In this document: positions 18,049-26,673 of the stretch, one piece after another
How the letters are laid out: each line of letters opens with the position of its first letter
Numbering within the stretch: the stretch's first letter is position 1
Source of the DNA: Verrucomicrobiia bacterium
Lineage (GTDB): Bacteria; Verrucomicrobiota; Verrucomicrobiia; Opitutales; Opitutaceae
NCBI GenBank assembly: GCA_011525695.1
Contig: WYBX01000107.1
Coordinates: 32,392-96,391, forward strand
Length of the DNA: 64,000 bases
Direction of reading: 5' to 3'
Notes under the pieces: model-generated
Database searches by the model: none
What the model was told of the DNA's origin: nothing
Seen by the model: only the letters and a program-made list of their open reading frames with translations
Program-made: the position numbers and the translations under genes

Positions 18049-18164
18049 GAGCGGACGACACGACGAGCCCGCACCCGTGTCGGCTGGCGACGGTGGCAGT
18101 CCGCGAAGGCGCTGACAGGATTTCCAGTTGCCCCTGGGAAGTACTTGGTTCGTCATTCGGGTCG

Positions 18165-19187
18165 ATGAAGACCCGCTTCCTGCCCATTCTGGTTATCTGC
18201 AGCCTCCTCGCATCCTGCGCTGATCGAGCTGCTGCACCCGAGTCCAACGTCAAACTCACCCGCACCGACGACAAGGTGAAGGTGGAGATCGATGGCAAGT
18301 TGTTCACCGAGTACGTATTCAAGGGATATGCCCGGCCGCTGTTCTATCCCGTGCTGGCCGCCGACGGCACCGAGATGATGCGGAATTACCCGATCAAGAA
18401 GGTGCCGGGCGAGGTCGCGGATCACCCGCATCACAAGTCGCTTTGGTTCACCCACGGCTCGGTCAACGGCGTCGATTTCTGGGCCGAATCCGCAAAAAGC
18501 GGGAAGATCGTCAACGAGTCGGTCACCCAATCGGTCCAGGATGGGGTCGGGGTCATCGAATCGAAGAACAAGTGGGTCGCCCCGGACGGCACGGTGCAGG
18601 TGACAGACGAGACGACAGTCCGGCTGCATGGCTCCGGCGATGCGCGCTACCTCGATTATCAGGTCACGCTGAAGGCGCCGGCGGACAAGCCGGTGGTGTT
18701 CGGGGACACGAAGGAGGGCTCGATGGCGATCCGGCTGCCGCTTTGGATGACGCCGCCCCACAGTTACAACCAGACCGGGACGGATGCGAACGGAAAGGAG
18801 ACGCGCACCCGCGTGAAGCACGAGGGGAAGGGGACGATCATCAATGCCGAAGGGGTGACGAATACGGCGAACTGGGGCAAGCGGTCCAACTGGGTCGACT
18901 ATCACGCGCCGAAGGATGGCAAGACCTATGGCGTGGCGATTTTCGATCATCCGTCGAATCCCCGCCATCCGACGTGGTGGCACGTGCGCGACTATGCGTT
19001 GTTCGCGGCGAATCCGTTTGGGAAGCACGATTTCGAGCCGGAGCACAAGGACAACCCGAAGGCGGGCGATCTGACGATTCCGGCCGGCGGCAGTGAGACG
19101 TTCCGCTGGCGCTTCTATTTCCACACGGGAGATGAGAAGCAGGCGCAGGTTGCCGAGCAGTACCAGGCCTACGCGGCGGGGAAATAA
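18165..19187 (+). CDS. PmoA-like (DUF6807) lipoprotein
   Basis: 340 residues from the ATG at 18165. The signal peptide ends in LLASC with Cys18 as the lipidation site. The body matches the so-called methane oxygenase PmoA family, now DUF6807: YPVLAADGTEMMRNYPIKKV, DHPHHKSLWFTHGSVNGVDF, GSMAIRLPLWM, then NWVDYHAPKDGKTYGVAIFD and HPTWWHVRDYALFAANPFG. Despite the name, these are not methane monooxygenases. They are beta-rich proteins of unknown role, frequent beside sugar-metabolism genes in Verrucomicrobiota and Planctomycetota. The conserved HHxSxWFxHG and HxxNP His clusters suggest a metal or carbohydrate site (inference). Confidence 0.8.
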   Translation: MKTRFLPILVICSLLASCADRAAAPESNVKLTRTDDKVKVEIDGKLFTEYVFKGYARPLFYPVLAADGTEMMRNYPIKKVPGEVADHPHHKSLWFTHGSVNGVDFWAESAKSGKIVNESVTQSVQDGVGVIESKNKWVAPDGTVQVTDETTVRLHGSGDARYLDYQVTLKAPADKPVVFGDTKEGSMAIRLPLWMTPPHSYNQTGTDANGKETRTRVKHEGKGTIINAEGVTNTANWGKRSNWVDYHAPKDGKTYGVAIFDHPSNPRHPTWWHVRDYALFAANPFGKHDFEPEHKDNPKAGDLTIPAGGSETFRWRFYFHTGDEKQAQVAEQYQAYAAGK

Positions 19188-19230
19188 GCGCCGGATTTCC
19201 GGGCGGTGGCAGCGCGCCGCGGCTGATTTC

Positions 19231-19260
19231 GCAGGGGCGCAGGCAAGACTGCGCCCCTGC
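19231..19260. repeat. R2 short palindrome
   Basis: GCAGGGGCGCAGGCAAGACT followed by GCGCCCCTGC: a 10-bp perfect stem with the R2 core collapsed into the loop. It may act as a terminator for the DUF6807 gene. Confidence 0.75.
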
Positions 19261-19297
19261 GAATCCAATTTTGATCTCTGGATTCGAAACCGGATTC

Positions 19298-19346
19298 CTG
19301 GAGGGATGCCCTCCGCGGCGTCCACAAGCCCAATGGGAAATCATAC
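19298..19346. repeat. Partial R1 element
   Basis: Contains GGAGGGATGCCCTCCGCGGC followed by GTCC, one R1 hairpin with a G-T wobble, and part of the core up to CCCAATGGGAAATCAT. The second hairpin is absent. Confidence 0.65.
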
Positions 19347-19487
19347 CAGGGCGGGTTTCAGTCATCGCCGGCGTAGGGCGACAGCGGATGTGGGTGAAAC
19401 CCTGGGACATGGAATCGGTCAAAGCTTCCGGCGGCACCGGCGGCGAATGCCTCGCCGTCGAACGCAGCTTTCCAACCCAATCACACT

Positions 19488-19976
19488 ATGAAACCCCATT
19501 GCTCGATTTTCAGATCCTCATTCGCGATTCTGGCAGGCGCGCTGATCATTAGCGGCCCTGGCTGCTCCAAGGCGGAGCGGGCCGAGGCAGAAGCCAAGAC
19601 GCGGGATGCCCTGGCCGAGACGGGCGAGAAGGTCCGGGAAGCCTACGCCGACTCGAAGGCGGCCCTTTCGAATACCTGGGAGGACGTGAAATCCTACACC
19701 TACGAGAAGCGCGAGGATTTCACGGCCGCGGGCAAGGCGATGAAGGCCGAGATGGAGGCCAAGGCGAGCGAGCTTCGCGCCGAATATTCCGAGGCGAAGG
19801 CCAGCGCCAGCCGGCGGGCGGCGATGGAGGAGTTGAAGAACTCGGAGGCCGATTACCGCGAGAAACTCGACGCGCTGGGCACGGCCACGGCCGCCACATG
19901 GGACAGCGCCAAGCAGAACGTGATCGCGGCATGGAACCGCTTCGAAGCCGCGATGCGAAACGCGAAGGAGGATTAG
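19488..19976 (+). CDS. Coiled-coil lipoprotein of unknown function
   Basis: 162 residues. The signal peptide (residues 1-26) ends at GPGC with Cys26, a plausible lipobox (I-S-G-P-G-C is imperfect). The remainder is Ala/Glu/Lys-rich and helical throughout, with repeated heptads such as AEAEAKTRDALAETGEKV and WEDVKSYTYEKREDF. This resembles late-embryogenesis-like or apolipoprotein-like amphipathic proteins. It could act as a periplasmic spacer or stress protein. I do not recognise a named family. Confidence 0.6.
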   Translation: MKPHCSIFRSSFAILAGALIISGPGCSKAERAEAEAKTRDALAETGEKVREAYADSKAALSNTWEDVKSYTYEKREDFTAAGKAMKAEMEAKASELRAEYSEAKASASRRAAMEELKNSEADYREKLDALGTATAATWDSAKQNVIAAWNRFEAAMRNAKED

Positions 19977-20080
19977 CCTGCATCCATCTTACCGCGGGAG
20001 CCGCAACCAAAGCAGTAGCGAGCATCGAGTAGCGAGTAGCGAGCATGATGGGTTTGACCTGTCCGGCGTCAGGTTACGAC

Positions 20081-21292
20081 CTACTCGCGGCTGCCGGCGA
20101 GCTGGCCGCACCCGGCCGCGACATCCAGCCCGCGACGCTGCCGAATGGTGCTCGGCAGCCGGAACTCGCCGGCCAGGATGGCCTGGAATCGCCTGGCCGC
20201 CGCACTGCTCGCCGGCGCCCCAGCGTATCCTTCAGTAGGATTCAAGGGGATGAGATTCACCTGCGCGGGCAGTCCGGCCAGCAGCCGGCCGACGGCTCGC
20301 GCGTCCTCCGGACGGTCGTTCTGGCCTTCGATCAGCGCCCATTCATAAAAGATGCGCCGGCCGGTCGCCTCGCTGTAGAGCCGGCAGGCGGCGATCAGCT
20401 CGTCCAGCGGCCATTTCCCGGCCACCGGCACGAGGGCCGCCCGACCCGGCTGGGTGGCGGCATGGAGCGAGACGGCGAGATTCAGCGGACGTTGTTCGCG
20501 GGCGAGCCGCAGGATCCCGGGAACGACGCCGACGGTGCTCAGGGTGATTCGATCGGCCGCAAGCCCGAGACCCGCCGAATCGCGCAGGATGTCGATCGCG
20601 TGCATCACAGCGTCATAGTTGTGCAACGGCTCGCCCATTCCCATCAGCACGACGTTGCGCAGCCGCTCATGACAGTGGACGTGCACCCCACCGACCCGCT
20701 TGGCAGGCTCTGCGGCCGATTCCATCGATCCATCGGCCGATCGAGCCTCCCGCGCTGGCCGGAGACTGCGGGCCACATGCACAGCCTGGCCGACAATCTC
20801 GCCCGGGCTCAGGTGTCTCCGGTATCCCATCTGGCCGGTCGCGCAGAACACGCAGCCCATCGCACAGCCAACCTGGGAGCTGATGCAGGCCGTCACCCTG
20901 CCCGTGAACCGCATCCGGACCGTCTCGATCTGTTCGCCGTCCGCCAGCGTGAGCAGGTACTTGCGGGTGAAACCATCCGACGAGTCCGACTCTCGCGCCA
21001 CCGGCAGTGTCCCGAGGGTGGTCTCAGCCGCGAGTCGCGCGTGGACCCTGGCCGGGAGTTCGGGCATCTCCTCGAGTGATCGTGCGAGCGCGAGATAAAG
21101 ATGATTCCAGATGCGAGCGGCGTGCACCGTCGCCAGGCCCCATCGTGCGAACTGCACGTGCAGCTGCTCGCGAGTGAGATCGTAGAGGTTGATGGGGCCC
21201 GACTTCAAGGCGACCAACGTACGGCTGTCGCAGCCGCCGGCAAGGCTCGCGGACGAGCGAAAGGGACCGTCGCGGCTGGGGAGATCCAGCAT
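20081..21292 (-). CDS. rlmN: 23S rRNA / tRNA adenine-C2 methyltransferase RlmN-like
   Basis: 403 residues. A radical-SAM enzyme that methylates C2 of A2503 in 23S rRNA (and A37 in some tRNAs). The radical SAM cluster is CAMGCVFC: Cys143, Cys147 and Cys150 in the CxxxCxxC spacing. GEPLHNYDAVMHAI follows. The second mechanistic cysteine is present as Cys395 in GLDVAAGCGQL near the C-terminus. The N-terminal part includes IWNHLYLALARSLEEMPELP, typical of the RNA-binding helical domain. The first ~30 residues are extra relative to common RlmN, so translation may begin later. It stands alone, with an AT-richer gap to the + strand gene downstream. Confidence 0.85.
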   Translation of the reverse strand: MLDLPSRDGPFRSSASLAGGCDSRTLVALKSGPINLYDLTREQLHVQFARWGLATVHAARIWNHLYLALARSLEEMPELPARVHARLAAETTLGTLPVARESDSSDGFTRKYLLTLADGEQIETVRMRFTGRVTACISSQVGCAMGCVFCATGQMGYRRHLSPGEIVGQAVHVARSLRPAREARSADGSMESAAEPAKRVGGVHVHCHERLRNVVLMGMGEPLHNYDAVMHAIDILRDSAGLGLAADRITLSTVGVVPGILRLAREQRPLNLAVSLHAATQPGRAALVPVAGKWPLDELIAACRLYSEATGRRIFYEWALIEGQNDRPEDARAVGRLLAGLPAQVNLIPLNPTEGYAGAPASSAAARRFQAILAGEFRLPSTIRQRRGLDVAAGCGQLAGSRE

Positions 21293-21426
21293 CCCCTGAC
21301 GTCATTATCGCAACTAACAACACTGCTAATTCTCGCTCGTCCGGGTCGATTGCGGTGCCCTTGGAACCGCCCGATTGCTACGATTCGGGGCGTCCCCCTG
21401 ACGTGCAGCCTTCCACCGATACGCCA

Positions 21427-22077
21427 ATGAAAACTCCCGCCCTAATCCTGATAGCCCTCCTCGCCCTCTCTGCCGCCAGTTCGTCAACCGTCGTGATCGC
21501 CGCCGCCGCCCCGGCCAAACCCGCCCCAATGACGGTGGAATTCTTCGAACCCACGGCGCCTGAGGCGGGAGACGTCCCCACCGTCGGCGACCGGGCGATC
21601 AACAGCATCGGGTATTCGCTGGTGGTGGAATCGCGGAGCACCGTGGCGAACCAGGGCGCCAAGGCCGCGATTGCGAAATGCCACTTGAAAAGCGTTCCCG
21701 CCACCGGCGCCGTTCTCCAGGGCGTGCCGCGGGTGACGGCCTACAAGCGTACGAGCCTGCGGATTCGGAATCCGGCCAACGCACCCGACGCGGCCGAGGA
21801 AGCCGCGCTGCAGCGGGTGCAGAAGGAATTGGAGGCCGGAAACTCGGCCCCGAAAATCATGGTGCAGCGCGTCAGTCATGCCGATGGCAGCAAGGAATGG
21901 CGGATTTACCGCCCGGTCGCCGTCCTGGCGCAGTGTGTCACCTGCCACGGGCCGGAGGACAAGATTGCCGAGGATGTCCGGGCCGAGCTGAAGGCGCTGT
22001 ATCCGGATGACAAGGCCATTGGCTATGCTGCGGGCGAATGGCGGGGACTGATTCGCGTCACCGTGGCCCCGAAATAA
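21427..22077 (+). CDS. Tll0287-like (DUF3365) haem-motif periplasmic protein
   Basis: 216 residues from the ATG at 21427. Residues 1-26 are a signal peptide. KAAIAKCHLKSVP and the conserved VQRVSHADGSKEWRIYRPV and VLAQCVTCHGPEDK segments are those of DUF3365/Tll0287-like proteins. The CVTCH at about residue 178 is a c-type haem attachment motif. The fold is PAS-like and thought to serve in redox or sensory roles in the periplasm. No histidine kinase is attached. The extreme C-terminus (YAAGEWRGLIRVTV) matches the family end. Confidence 0.8.
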   Translation: MKTPALILIALLALSAASSSTVVIAAAAPAKPAPMTVEFFEPTAPEAGDVPTVGDRAINSIGYSLVVESRSTVANQGAKAAIAKCHLKSVPATGAVLQGVPRVTAYKRTSLRIRNPANAPDAAEEAALQRVQKELEAGNSAPKIMVQRVSHADGSKEWRIYRPVAVLAQCVTCHGPEDKIAEDVRAELKALYPDDKAIGYAAGEWRGLIRVTVAPK

Positions 22078-22222
22078 GACCGGGTCAGATCGATCTGAGC
22101 TGGCTGGGGAGGCTGGGCGATTGTCAGGTCAGTACACCTGATCGTGAAGCTTGGCCTATTTCAAGACGGTCGTGCCGGAGGGCCAAAGGCCCGATGCATA
22201 ATGCCGTTCCTCGGACTTAGGC

Positions 22223-22376
22223 GGGATTTTTCTGAAACGCGCGCAGCGGATGTTGGGCAGCCGACAGACTCCTGAGCGAAAATGCCCCTGGGCATTTTCA
22301 TTTAGCAGCCTGTCGGATCATTCGGCCCTATTTTCGGTCCCTTGAAGTCGACCCGCCGTAAGACCGACAGGCTGCT
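22223..22376. repeat. R3 element (truncated) plus 13-bp stem repeat
   Basis: The first part (22223-22303) shows the right half of R3: CAGCCGACAGACTCCTGAGC, then GAAAATGCCCCTGGGCATTTTC, a strong hairpin. The second part is a 13-bp perfect stem, AGCAGCCTGTCGG at 22304-22316 with CCGACAGGCTGCT at 22364-22376, around a 47-base loop. The aldehyde dehydrogenase stop lies inside this second palindrome, so about its last 19 residues are repeat-encoded. Confidence 0.85.
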
Positions 22377-23856
22377 GCAGGTGCCAGGCCTTGGGCCGGC
22401 ACAGGGCCTGGATCCCGTGGCGCGAGAGTGTCAGGCCCACGCCGGAATGGCCGGCGCCGGACCAGGGCAGCCGCGGGCTCACCCGGTCGCAGCAATTCCA
22501 ATACGCCGAGCCGCTGCGGACGGCGGCCAGGATCCGGCGCGCGCGGGTCTCGTCGCGGGTGTAGACACCGGCGGTGAGTCCATACTCCGTGTCATTCATC
22601 CACCCGATCGCGGCGGCATCGTCCGGCACGGCCATGATCCCGATGATCGGGCCGAAGCTCTCTTCGCGCATGACTGCCATCGTGTGATCGACGCCGACGA
22701 GCACGGTCGGAGAGAACGTCTGGCGCGGCCGCTTGCGGCGGCTGCCGCCCAGCAGGATCCGGGCCCCTTTGCGCCGGGCATCCGCCACCTGGGCCTCCAG
22801 CACGTCTAATTGCGCCGGCCGGGTCAGCGGGCCGAGGTAGGTCTCCTCGCGGGTGGGGTCACCGATCACGAACCCCCGCACCTGCCGGACGAACGCGGCG
22901 ACGAACCGATCGTGGATGGCCTCGTGCACATACAGCCGCTCGATCGCGCAGCAGCTCTGGCCATTGTTGTAGAACGCACCCTCGGCGGTGCCCGCGGCCG
23001 CGGCCTCAACGTCGACATCGTCGCAAACGTACACCGGGTCCTTGCCGCCGAGCTCCAGCTGCAGCTTGAGCATCCGCCCGGCGACCGCGCGCGCAATCGC
23101 CCGACCGGTGGCATAGGAGCCCGTGAAGCAGAGCGCCGCCACCGGCTGGCGCGCCAACGCCGCCCCGACGTCGCCCGCGCCGATCACGGGTATGAAGACA
23201 TCGCGTGGCACGCCGCTCGCGTGCAGCAACCGCGCGATGGCCAGCCCGGTTCCGGCGGCGAACTCCGACGGCTTGTAGAGCACGGAATTGCCGGCGAGCA
23301 GCGCGGGAACGAAGACGTTGCTCCCGACGAAGTACGGGTAGTTCCAGGCGGAAATGTTCGCGACGACACCGAGCGGCTCCCAAGCGATTTCCTCGGTCAG
23401 TTTCGCCGCCCGATCCCGGTGCACCCGCTCGGTCCGCAGCGCACGGGGAGTCTCGCGCAGGAAGAAATCGAGCCGCGGCTCCAGCCCCTTCAGTTCGTTG
23501 CGGGACTGCGTGATCGGCTTGCCGGTCTCGGCCGTCAACAGCCGCGCGAGCTTTTCGGACTCTCCCGTGATGGCATCACGGAATCGCCGCAGGGCATCGA
23601 GTCGCCGGCGCAGCGGCAACGCGCTCCATCCCGGCTGCGCGGCGCAGGCCGCCGCGAATTTTGCCCGCACACGGCGGACATCATCCGCGGGCAGGGAAGT
23701 GATCCTCCGGCCGGTCGCAGGATTGATGACGGCAAGCGTGGGAGTCGCGACCGGGGCGGAGCCCGGCCCGCCAGGAGCGCGAGTTGCAGCGGGTTGCGCG
23801 GAATGGGTCAGCTCAGTGACCTGGCCCGGATCGAATTTCGGGCTTTTTGGTTTCAT
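22318..23856 (-). CDS. NAD(P)-dependent aldehyde dehydrogenase
   Basis: 512 residues. Oxidises an aldehyde to the acid with NAD(P). Key elements: PLGVVANISAWNYPY; VLYKPSEFA (Lys); CFTGSYATGRAIA (GSxxxG); LELGGKDPVYV with the general base Glu; and GQSCCAIERLYV with the nucleophilic Cys. ESFGPIIGIM follows near the C-terminus. The first ~45 residues are a proline/alanine-rich extra. The C-terminal 19 residues (AWHLQQPVGLTAGRLQG and on) are encoded by the R3 palindrome and are unlikely to be ancestral. The start overlaps the upstream alcohol dehydrogenase stop by 4 bases. Context: alcohol dehydrogenase and glutamine-synthetase-like genes. Confidence 0.88.
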   Translation of the reverse strand: MKPKSPKFDPGQVTELTHSAQPAATRAPGGPGSAPVATPTLAVINPATGRRITSLPADDVRRVRAKFAAACAAQPGWSALPLRRRLDALRRFRDAITGESEKLARLLTAETGKPITQSRNELKGLEPRLDFFLRETPRALRTERVHRDRAAKLTEEIAWEPLGVVANISAWNYPYFVGSNVFVPALLAGNSVLYKPSEFAAGTGLAIARLLHASGVPRDVFIPVIGAGDVGAALARQPVAALCFTGSYATGRAIARAVAGRMLKLQLELGGKDPVYVCDDVDVEAAAAGTAEGAFYNNGQSCCAIERLYVHEAIHDRFVAAFVRQVRGFVIGDPTREETYLGPLTRPAQLDVLEAQVADARRKGARILLGGSRRKRPRQTFSPTVLVGVDHTMAVMREESFGPIIGIMAVPDDAAAIGWMNDTEYGLTAGVYTRDETRARRILAAVRSGSAYWNCCDRVSPRLPWSGAGHSGVGLTLSRHGIQALCRPKAWHLQQPVGLTAGRLQGTENRAE

Positions 23857-25001
23857 GCCGCGCCCAGGGCCGTGTCGAACAACGCCTCGAAATCCTCCTG
23901 GGTGCAGGGCCGCGGATTGGTCTGGTGACAGGAGTCGGCCATCGCCTGCGCCACCAGCAGGTCACGATGCTTCCGCTTCCCGCCCACGGCATCGAGGGTG
24001 GCCGGGATTCCGATGTCCACCTTGAGCCACGCGAGCCAGGCAATGAAATCGTCGGCCTTGCGGCCGCCCATTGTCACGCGCGCCAGCTCGGCGAACTTGG
24101 CCGGTGCCGCGCTGGCGTTGAACGCCATCACATGGTCGAACATGATCGCGATCGCGAGCCCATGATGGAGGTTCAGCACTGTCCCGAGCGCGTGGGCGCA
24201 GGAATGCAGCGCTCCCAGGTCCTTCTGGAACGCGATTGCGCCCATCATCGAGGCCATGAGCATTTCGCTGCGCGCCGCCAGATCTGCGCCATTGCGCACG
24301 GCCACCGGCAGCGCGCGGGCGGCAATCCGCGCGCCTTCCAGCGCGATACCGTCACAGACCGGGTGGTACGTCGGCGACAGGTAGCTCTCCACATTGTGCG
24401 CGAGGGCGTCCATCCCCGTGGCGGCGGTGAGCCCAGACGGCAGCCCGAGCGTCAGCTCCGGATCGGCAAACACCGCCCGGGCCAGCAGCACCGGATTGAA
24501 GATGACGCGTTTGACGTGGGTCTGGTCGTCGGAGATCACCGCCGATCGTCCCACTTCGGAACCGGTGCCGGCGGTCGTCGGAATGGCGATGAAGCACGGC
24601 AGCGCCTGCTGCACGCGGACACCCGCCGGGTTGTCCCAGGCGTAATCGAGAATGTCGCCGTCATGGACGGCCATCAACGCCGCCGCCTTCGCCACATCGA
24701 GCGCGGCGCCGCCGCCCAGACCCACCACGGCGTCGGCCCGATGCTTGCGGTAAGCCTCCGTCGCCGCTCGCACCTGGCTCGCCGTCGGATTGCCAAACAC
24801 CCCGCTGAACACCACCGGCTCCATGGTCGCCGCCCAGAGATCATTGGCGAGCGTTGCGGTCATCGGCAGCCCGGCCAGCCCCTTGTCCGTCACGATCAGC
24901 GGCCGCTTCACGCCGGCTGACTTCAGGTATTCCGGCACCAGCGTCCGCGCACCGACGCCGAAACGGATCTGAGTTGGAAAGGAAAAGGTGTGAACGATCA
25001 T
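23853..25001 (-). CDS. Iron-containing (type III) alcohol dehydrogenase
   Basis: 382 residues. Oxidises a primary alcohol to the aldehyde using NAD and Fe2+ or Zn2+. The N-terminus FSFPTQIRFGVGARTLVPEY and the nucleotide loop VVGLGGGAALDVAKAAALM are characteristic of the family. AIPTTAGTGSEVGRSAVISD, the metal motif GALHSCAHALGTVLNLHHGL (His ligands) and NPRPCTQEDFEALFDTAL at the end all support it. It is translationally coupled to the aldehyde dehydrogenase. Together they would take an alcohol (or hydroxyalkyl amide) to the acid. The substrate is unknown; see the glutamine-synthetase-like gene upstream. Confidence 0.9.
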   Translation of the reverse strand: MIVHTFSFPTQIRFGVGARTLVPEYLKSAGVKRPLIVTDKGLAGLPMTATLANDLWAATMEPVVFSGVFGNPTASQVRAATEAYRKHRADAVVGLGGGAALDVAKAAALMAVHDGDILDYAWDNPAGVRVQQALPCFIAIPTTAGTGSEVGRSAVISDDQTHVKRVIFNPVLLARAVFADPELTLGLPSGLTAATGMDALAHNVESYLSPTYHPVCDGIALEGARIAARALPVAVRNGADLAARSEMLMASMMGAIAFQKDLGALHSCAHALGTVLNLHHGLAIAIMFDHVMAFNASAAPAKFAELARVTMGGRKADDFIAWLAWLKVDIGIPATLDAVGGKRKHRDLLVAQAMADSCHQTNPRPCTQEDFEALFDTALGAA

Positions 25002-25086
25002 GTCTTTATACGGGGGCGGGGACGGGTTCTCCCCCCATTCGGGTGCCTTGGTCCCTGGTCCTTGGTCCCTGGTCGATTGGTCCCCG

Positions 25087-26493
25087 CTAGATGATCTCCA
25101 GGTATCGTTTGAGCTCCCAGTCCGTCACGGCGTCCCGCCACTGGCGGCATTCCCATTCGCGGGTCGCGGCGAAGTGCGCGACGAATTCGTCGCCCAGCCA
25201 GTCGCGGGCAATGGCTGAATCCCGGAAACGCCGGGTGGTTTCGGCCAGGCTGCGCGGGGCGCGCGGCGTGGCTTCCGCGCCGCCGTTGGTTCCCACGATC
25301 GGTGGCGTATCCAGTGTCAGGTTGCGTTCCACCCCGTGCAGACCGGCGGCGAGCACGGCGGCCATCGCGAGGTAGGGGTTCACATCGGCGCCGGGACTTC
25401 GCGTCTCGAGCCGGCAGGACTTCCGCGTCCCGGAGATGACCCGGAAGCTCGCGGTGCGGTTGTCGACTCCCCAGGTCGGCTTCACCGGCGCCCAGCAGCC
25501 GTCGACCAGCCGCTTGTAGCTGTTGATTGTCGGCCAGATCATCGGACCAAAATCCGCCAGAACCGCAATCTGGCCCGCGAGGTAGCTCTCGAACAGAGCG
25601 CTCATTCCCAGCCGGCCGCGGGGATCGTGGAAGAGGTTGTTCTTTCCGTCGGAGAGGCTCTGGTGGATGTGTCCGCTGCAGCCGGGAAGCGACTGGTTCC
25701 ATTTCGCCATGAAGCTGGGCATGATGCCCAGCCGGAGCCCGATTTCCTTGACCCCGGTCTTGAAGAGGATCGCCCGATCGGCTGCCTCGAGGGCGTCCGA
25801 GAACGCGATTGCCGCCTCGTAGACCCCGGGCCCGGTTTCGGTGTGAAGTCCTTCGATTGGCACGCCGAATTTCGGCAGTTCATCCATCAGGGCGCGGAAG
25901 AAGGTCTGGCCATGGCTGGCCCGCAGCAGCGAATAGCCAAACATCCCGGGCGTGAGCGGTCGGGGATTCGCGTAGGCCTTGTCGGCCCAACTCTGCGGCG
26001 TTTCGGCGAAGTTGAACCACTCGAACTCCATCCCGCATTGCGGCTGGAATCCCAGTTTCTCTGCCCGGCGCAGCACACGCTTCAGCACTTGTCGCGGGCA
26101 AAGCGGGTGTGGCGTTTCGCGCTCGGGCCCCTTGCCAGGCCCGTGCCAGACGAACTCGCCGAGGAAGAACGGGACGTCGTCGTCCCACGGGACCTGCCGG
26201 CGCGTGTGCAGATCCGGCCGGACCATCGCGTCGGGGAAGCCCTTGTGCCAGCCGACCAGTTCCGTGTTGTCATAACACGCATCGGCCATGTCCCAGCCGA
26301 ACACGACGTCGCAGAACCCGAAGCCACCGCCGGGTGCCGGCTCGGCGGCGGAGAGGAACTTGTCCTTGTGGAGGTACTTTCCGCGCAGGACGCCGTCGAC
26401 GTCGGCAACCGCAATCTTCACCTTCTTCGCCGGCGAGCGGCGGAGTTCGGCGAGCAGGCGCGCAGCAGGCGGTGTCGTTGGGGTGGATCGCAC
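25087..26493 (-). CDS. Glutamine synthetase-like ligase (possible gamma-glutamyl-amine ligase)
   Basis: About 468 residues. The GS beta-grasp domain carries ADVDGVLRGKYLHKDKF. The catalytic domain shows CGMEFEWFNFAETP (metal Glu), LHTETGPGVYEAAIAF (metal Glu) and NQSLPGCSGHIHQSL with the ATP His. Further on, NRTASFRVISGTRKSCRLETRSPGAD has the catalytic Arg/Glu set. Classical GlnA has a Tyr-adenylylation loop; I see none. This pattern fits PuuA/GlnA4-type ligases that glutamylate amines rather than ammonia. The start is uncertain: a GTG at 26493 is given, but the frame stays open to a GTG at 26643 inside the 50-bp palindrome. It is followed 85 bases later by the Fe-alcohol dehydrogenase. Confidence 0.82.
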   Translation of the reverse strand: MRSTPTTPPAARLLAELRRSPAKKVKIAVADVDGVLRGKYLHKDKFLSAAEPAPGGGFGFCDVVFGWDMADACYDNTELVGWHKGFPDAMVRPDLHTRRQVPWDDDVPFFLGEFVWHGPGKGPERETPHPLCPRQVLKRVLRRAEKLGFQPQCGMEFEWFNFAETPQSWADKAYANPRPLTPGMFGYSLLRASHGQTFFRALMDELPKFGVPIEGLHTETGPGVYEAAIAFSDALEAADRAILFKTGVKEIGLRLGIMPSFMAKWNQSLPGCSGHIHQSLSDGKNNLFHDPRGRLGMSALFESYLAGQIAVLADFGPMIWPTINSYKRLVDGCWAPVKPTWGVDNRTASFRVISGTRKSCRLETRSPGADVNPYLAMAAVLAAGLHGVERNLTLDTPPIVGTNGGAEATPRAPRSLAETTRRFRDSAIARDWLGDEFVAHFAATREWECRQWRDAVTDWELKRYLEII

Positions 26494-26620
26494 GGGGCAG
26501 GGGCCGGCGCCGGACGATCGGACTCGTTGGGCCGGAAGAGCTTCAGACCGGGAAAACCGCCTTCGGTTCGCGATGAGGCAGGCTTCCGGCCGATTGCTTT
26601 GCCGTGATTCGCTCCCCGCG

Positions 26621-26670
26621 GCACCCTGCCATTTCGATGTCACACGTGTGACATCGAAATGGCAGGGTGC
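26621..26670. repeat. Perfect 50-bp palindrome
   Basis: From GCACCCTGCCATTTCGATGT through a central CACACGTGTG to the mirror arm ending GGCAGGGTGC: two 25-base arms, no mismatch and no loop. It starts 3 bases beyond the stop of the minus-strand membrane protein gene and precedes the GS-like gene. No T-run follows on either strand. I found no other copy in the window. Confidence 0.95.
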
Positions 26671-26673
26671 AGC

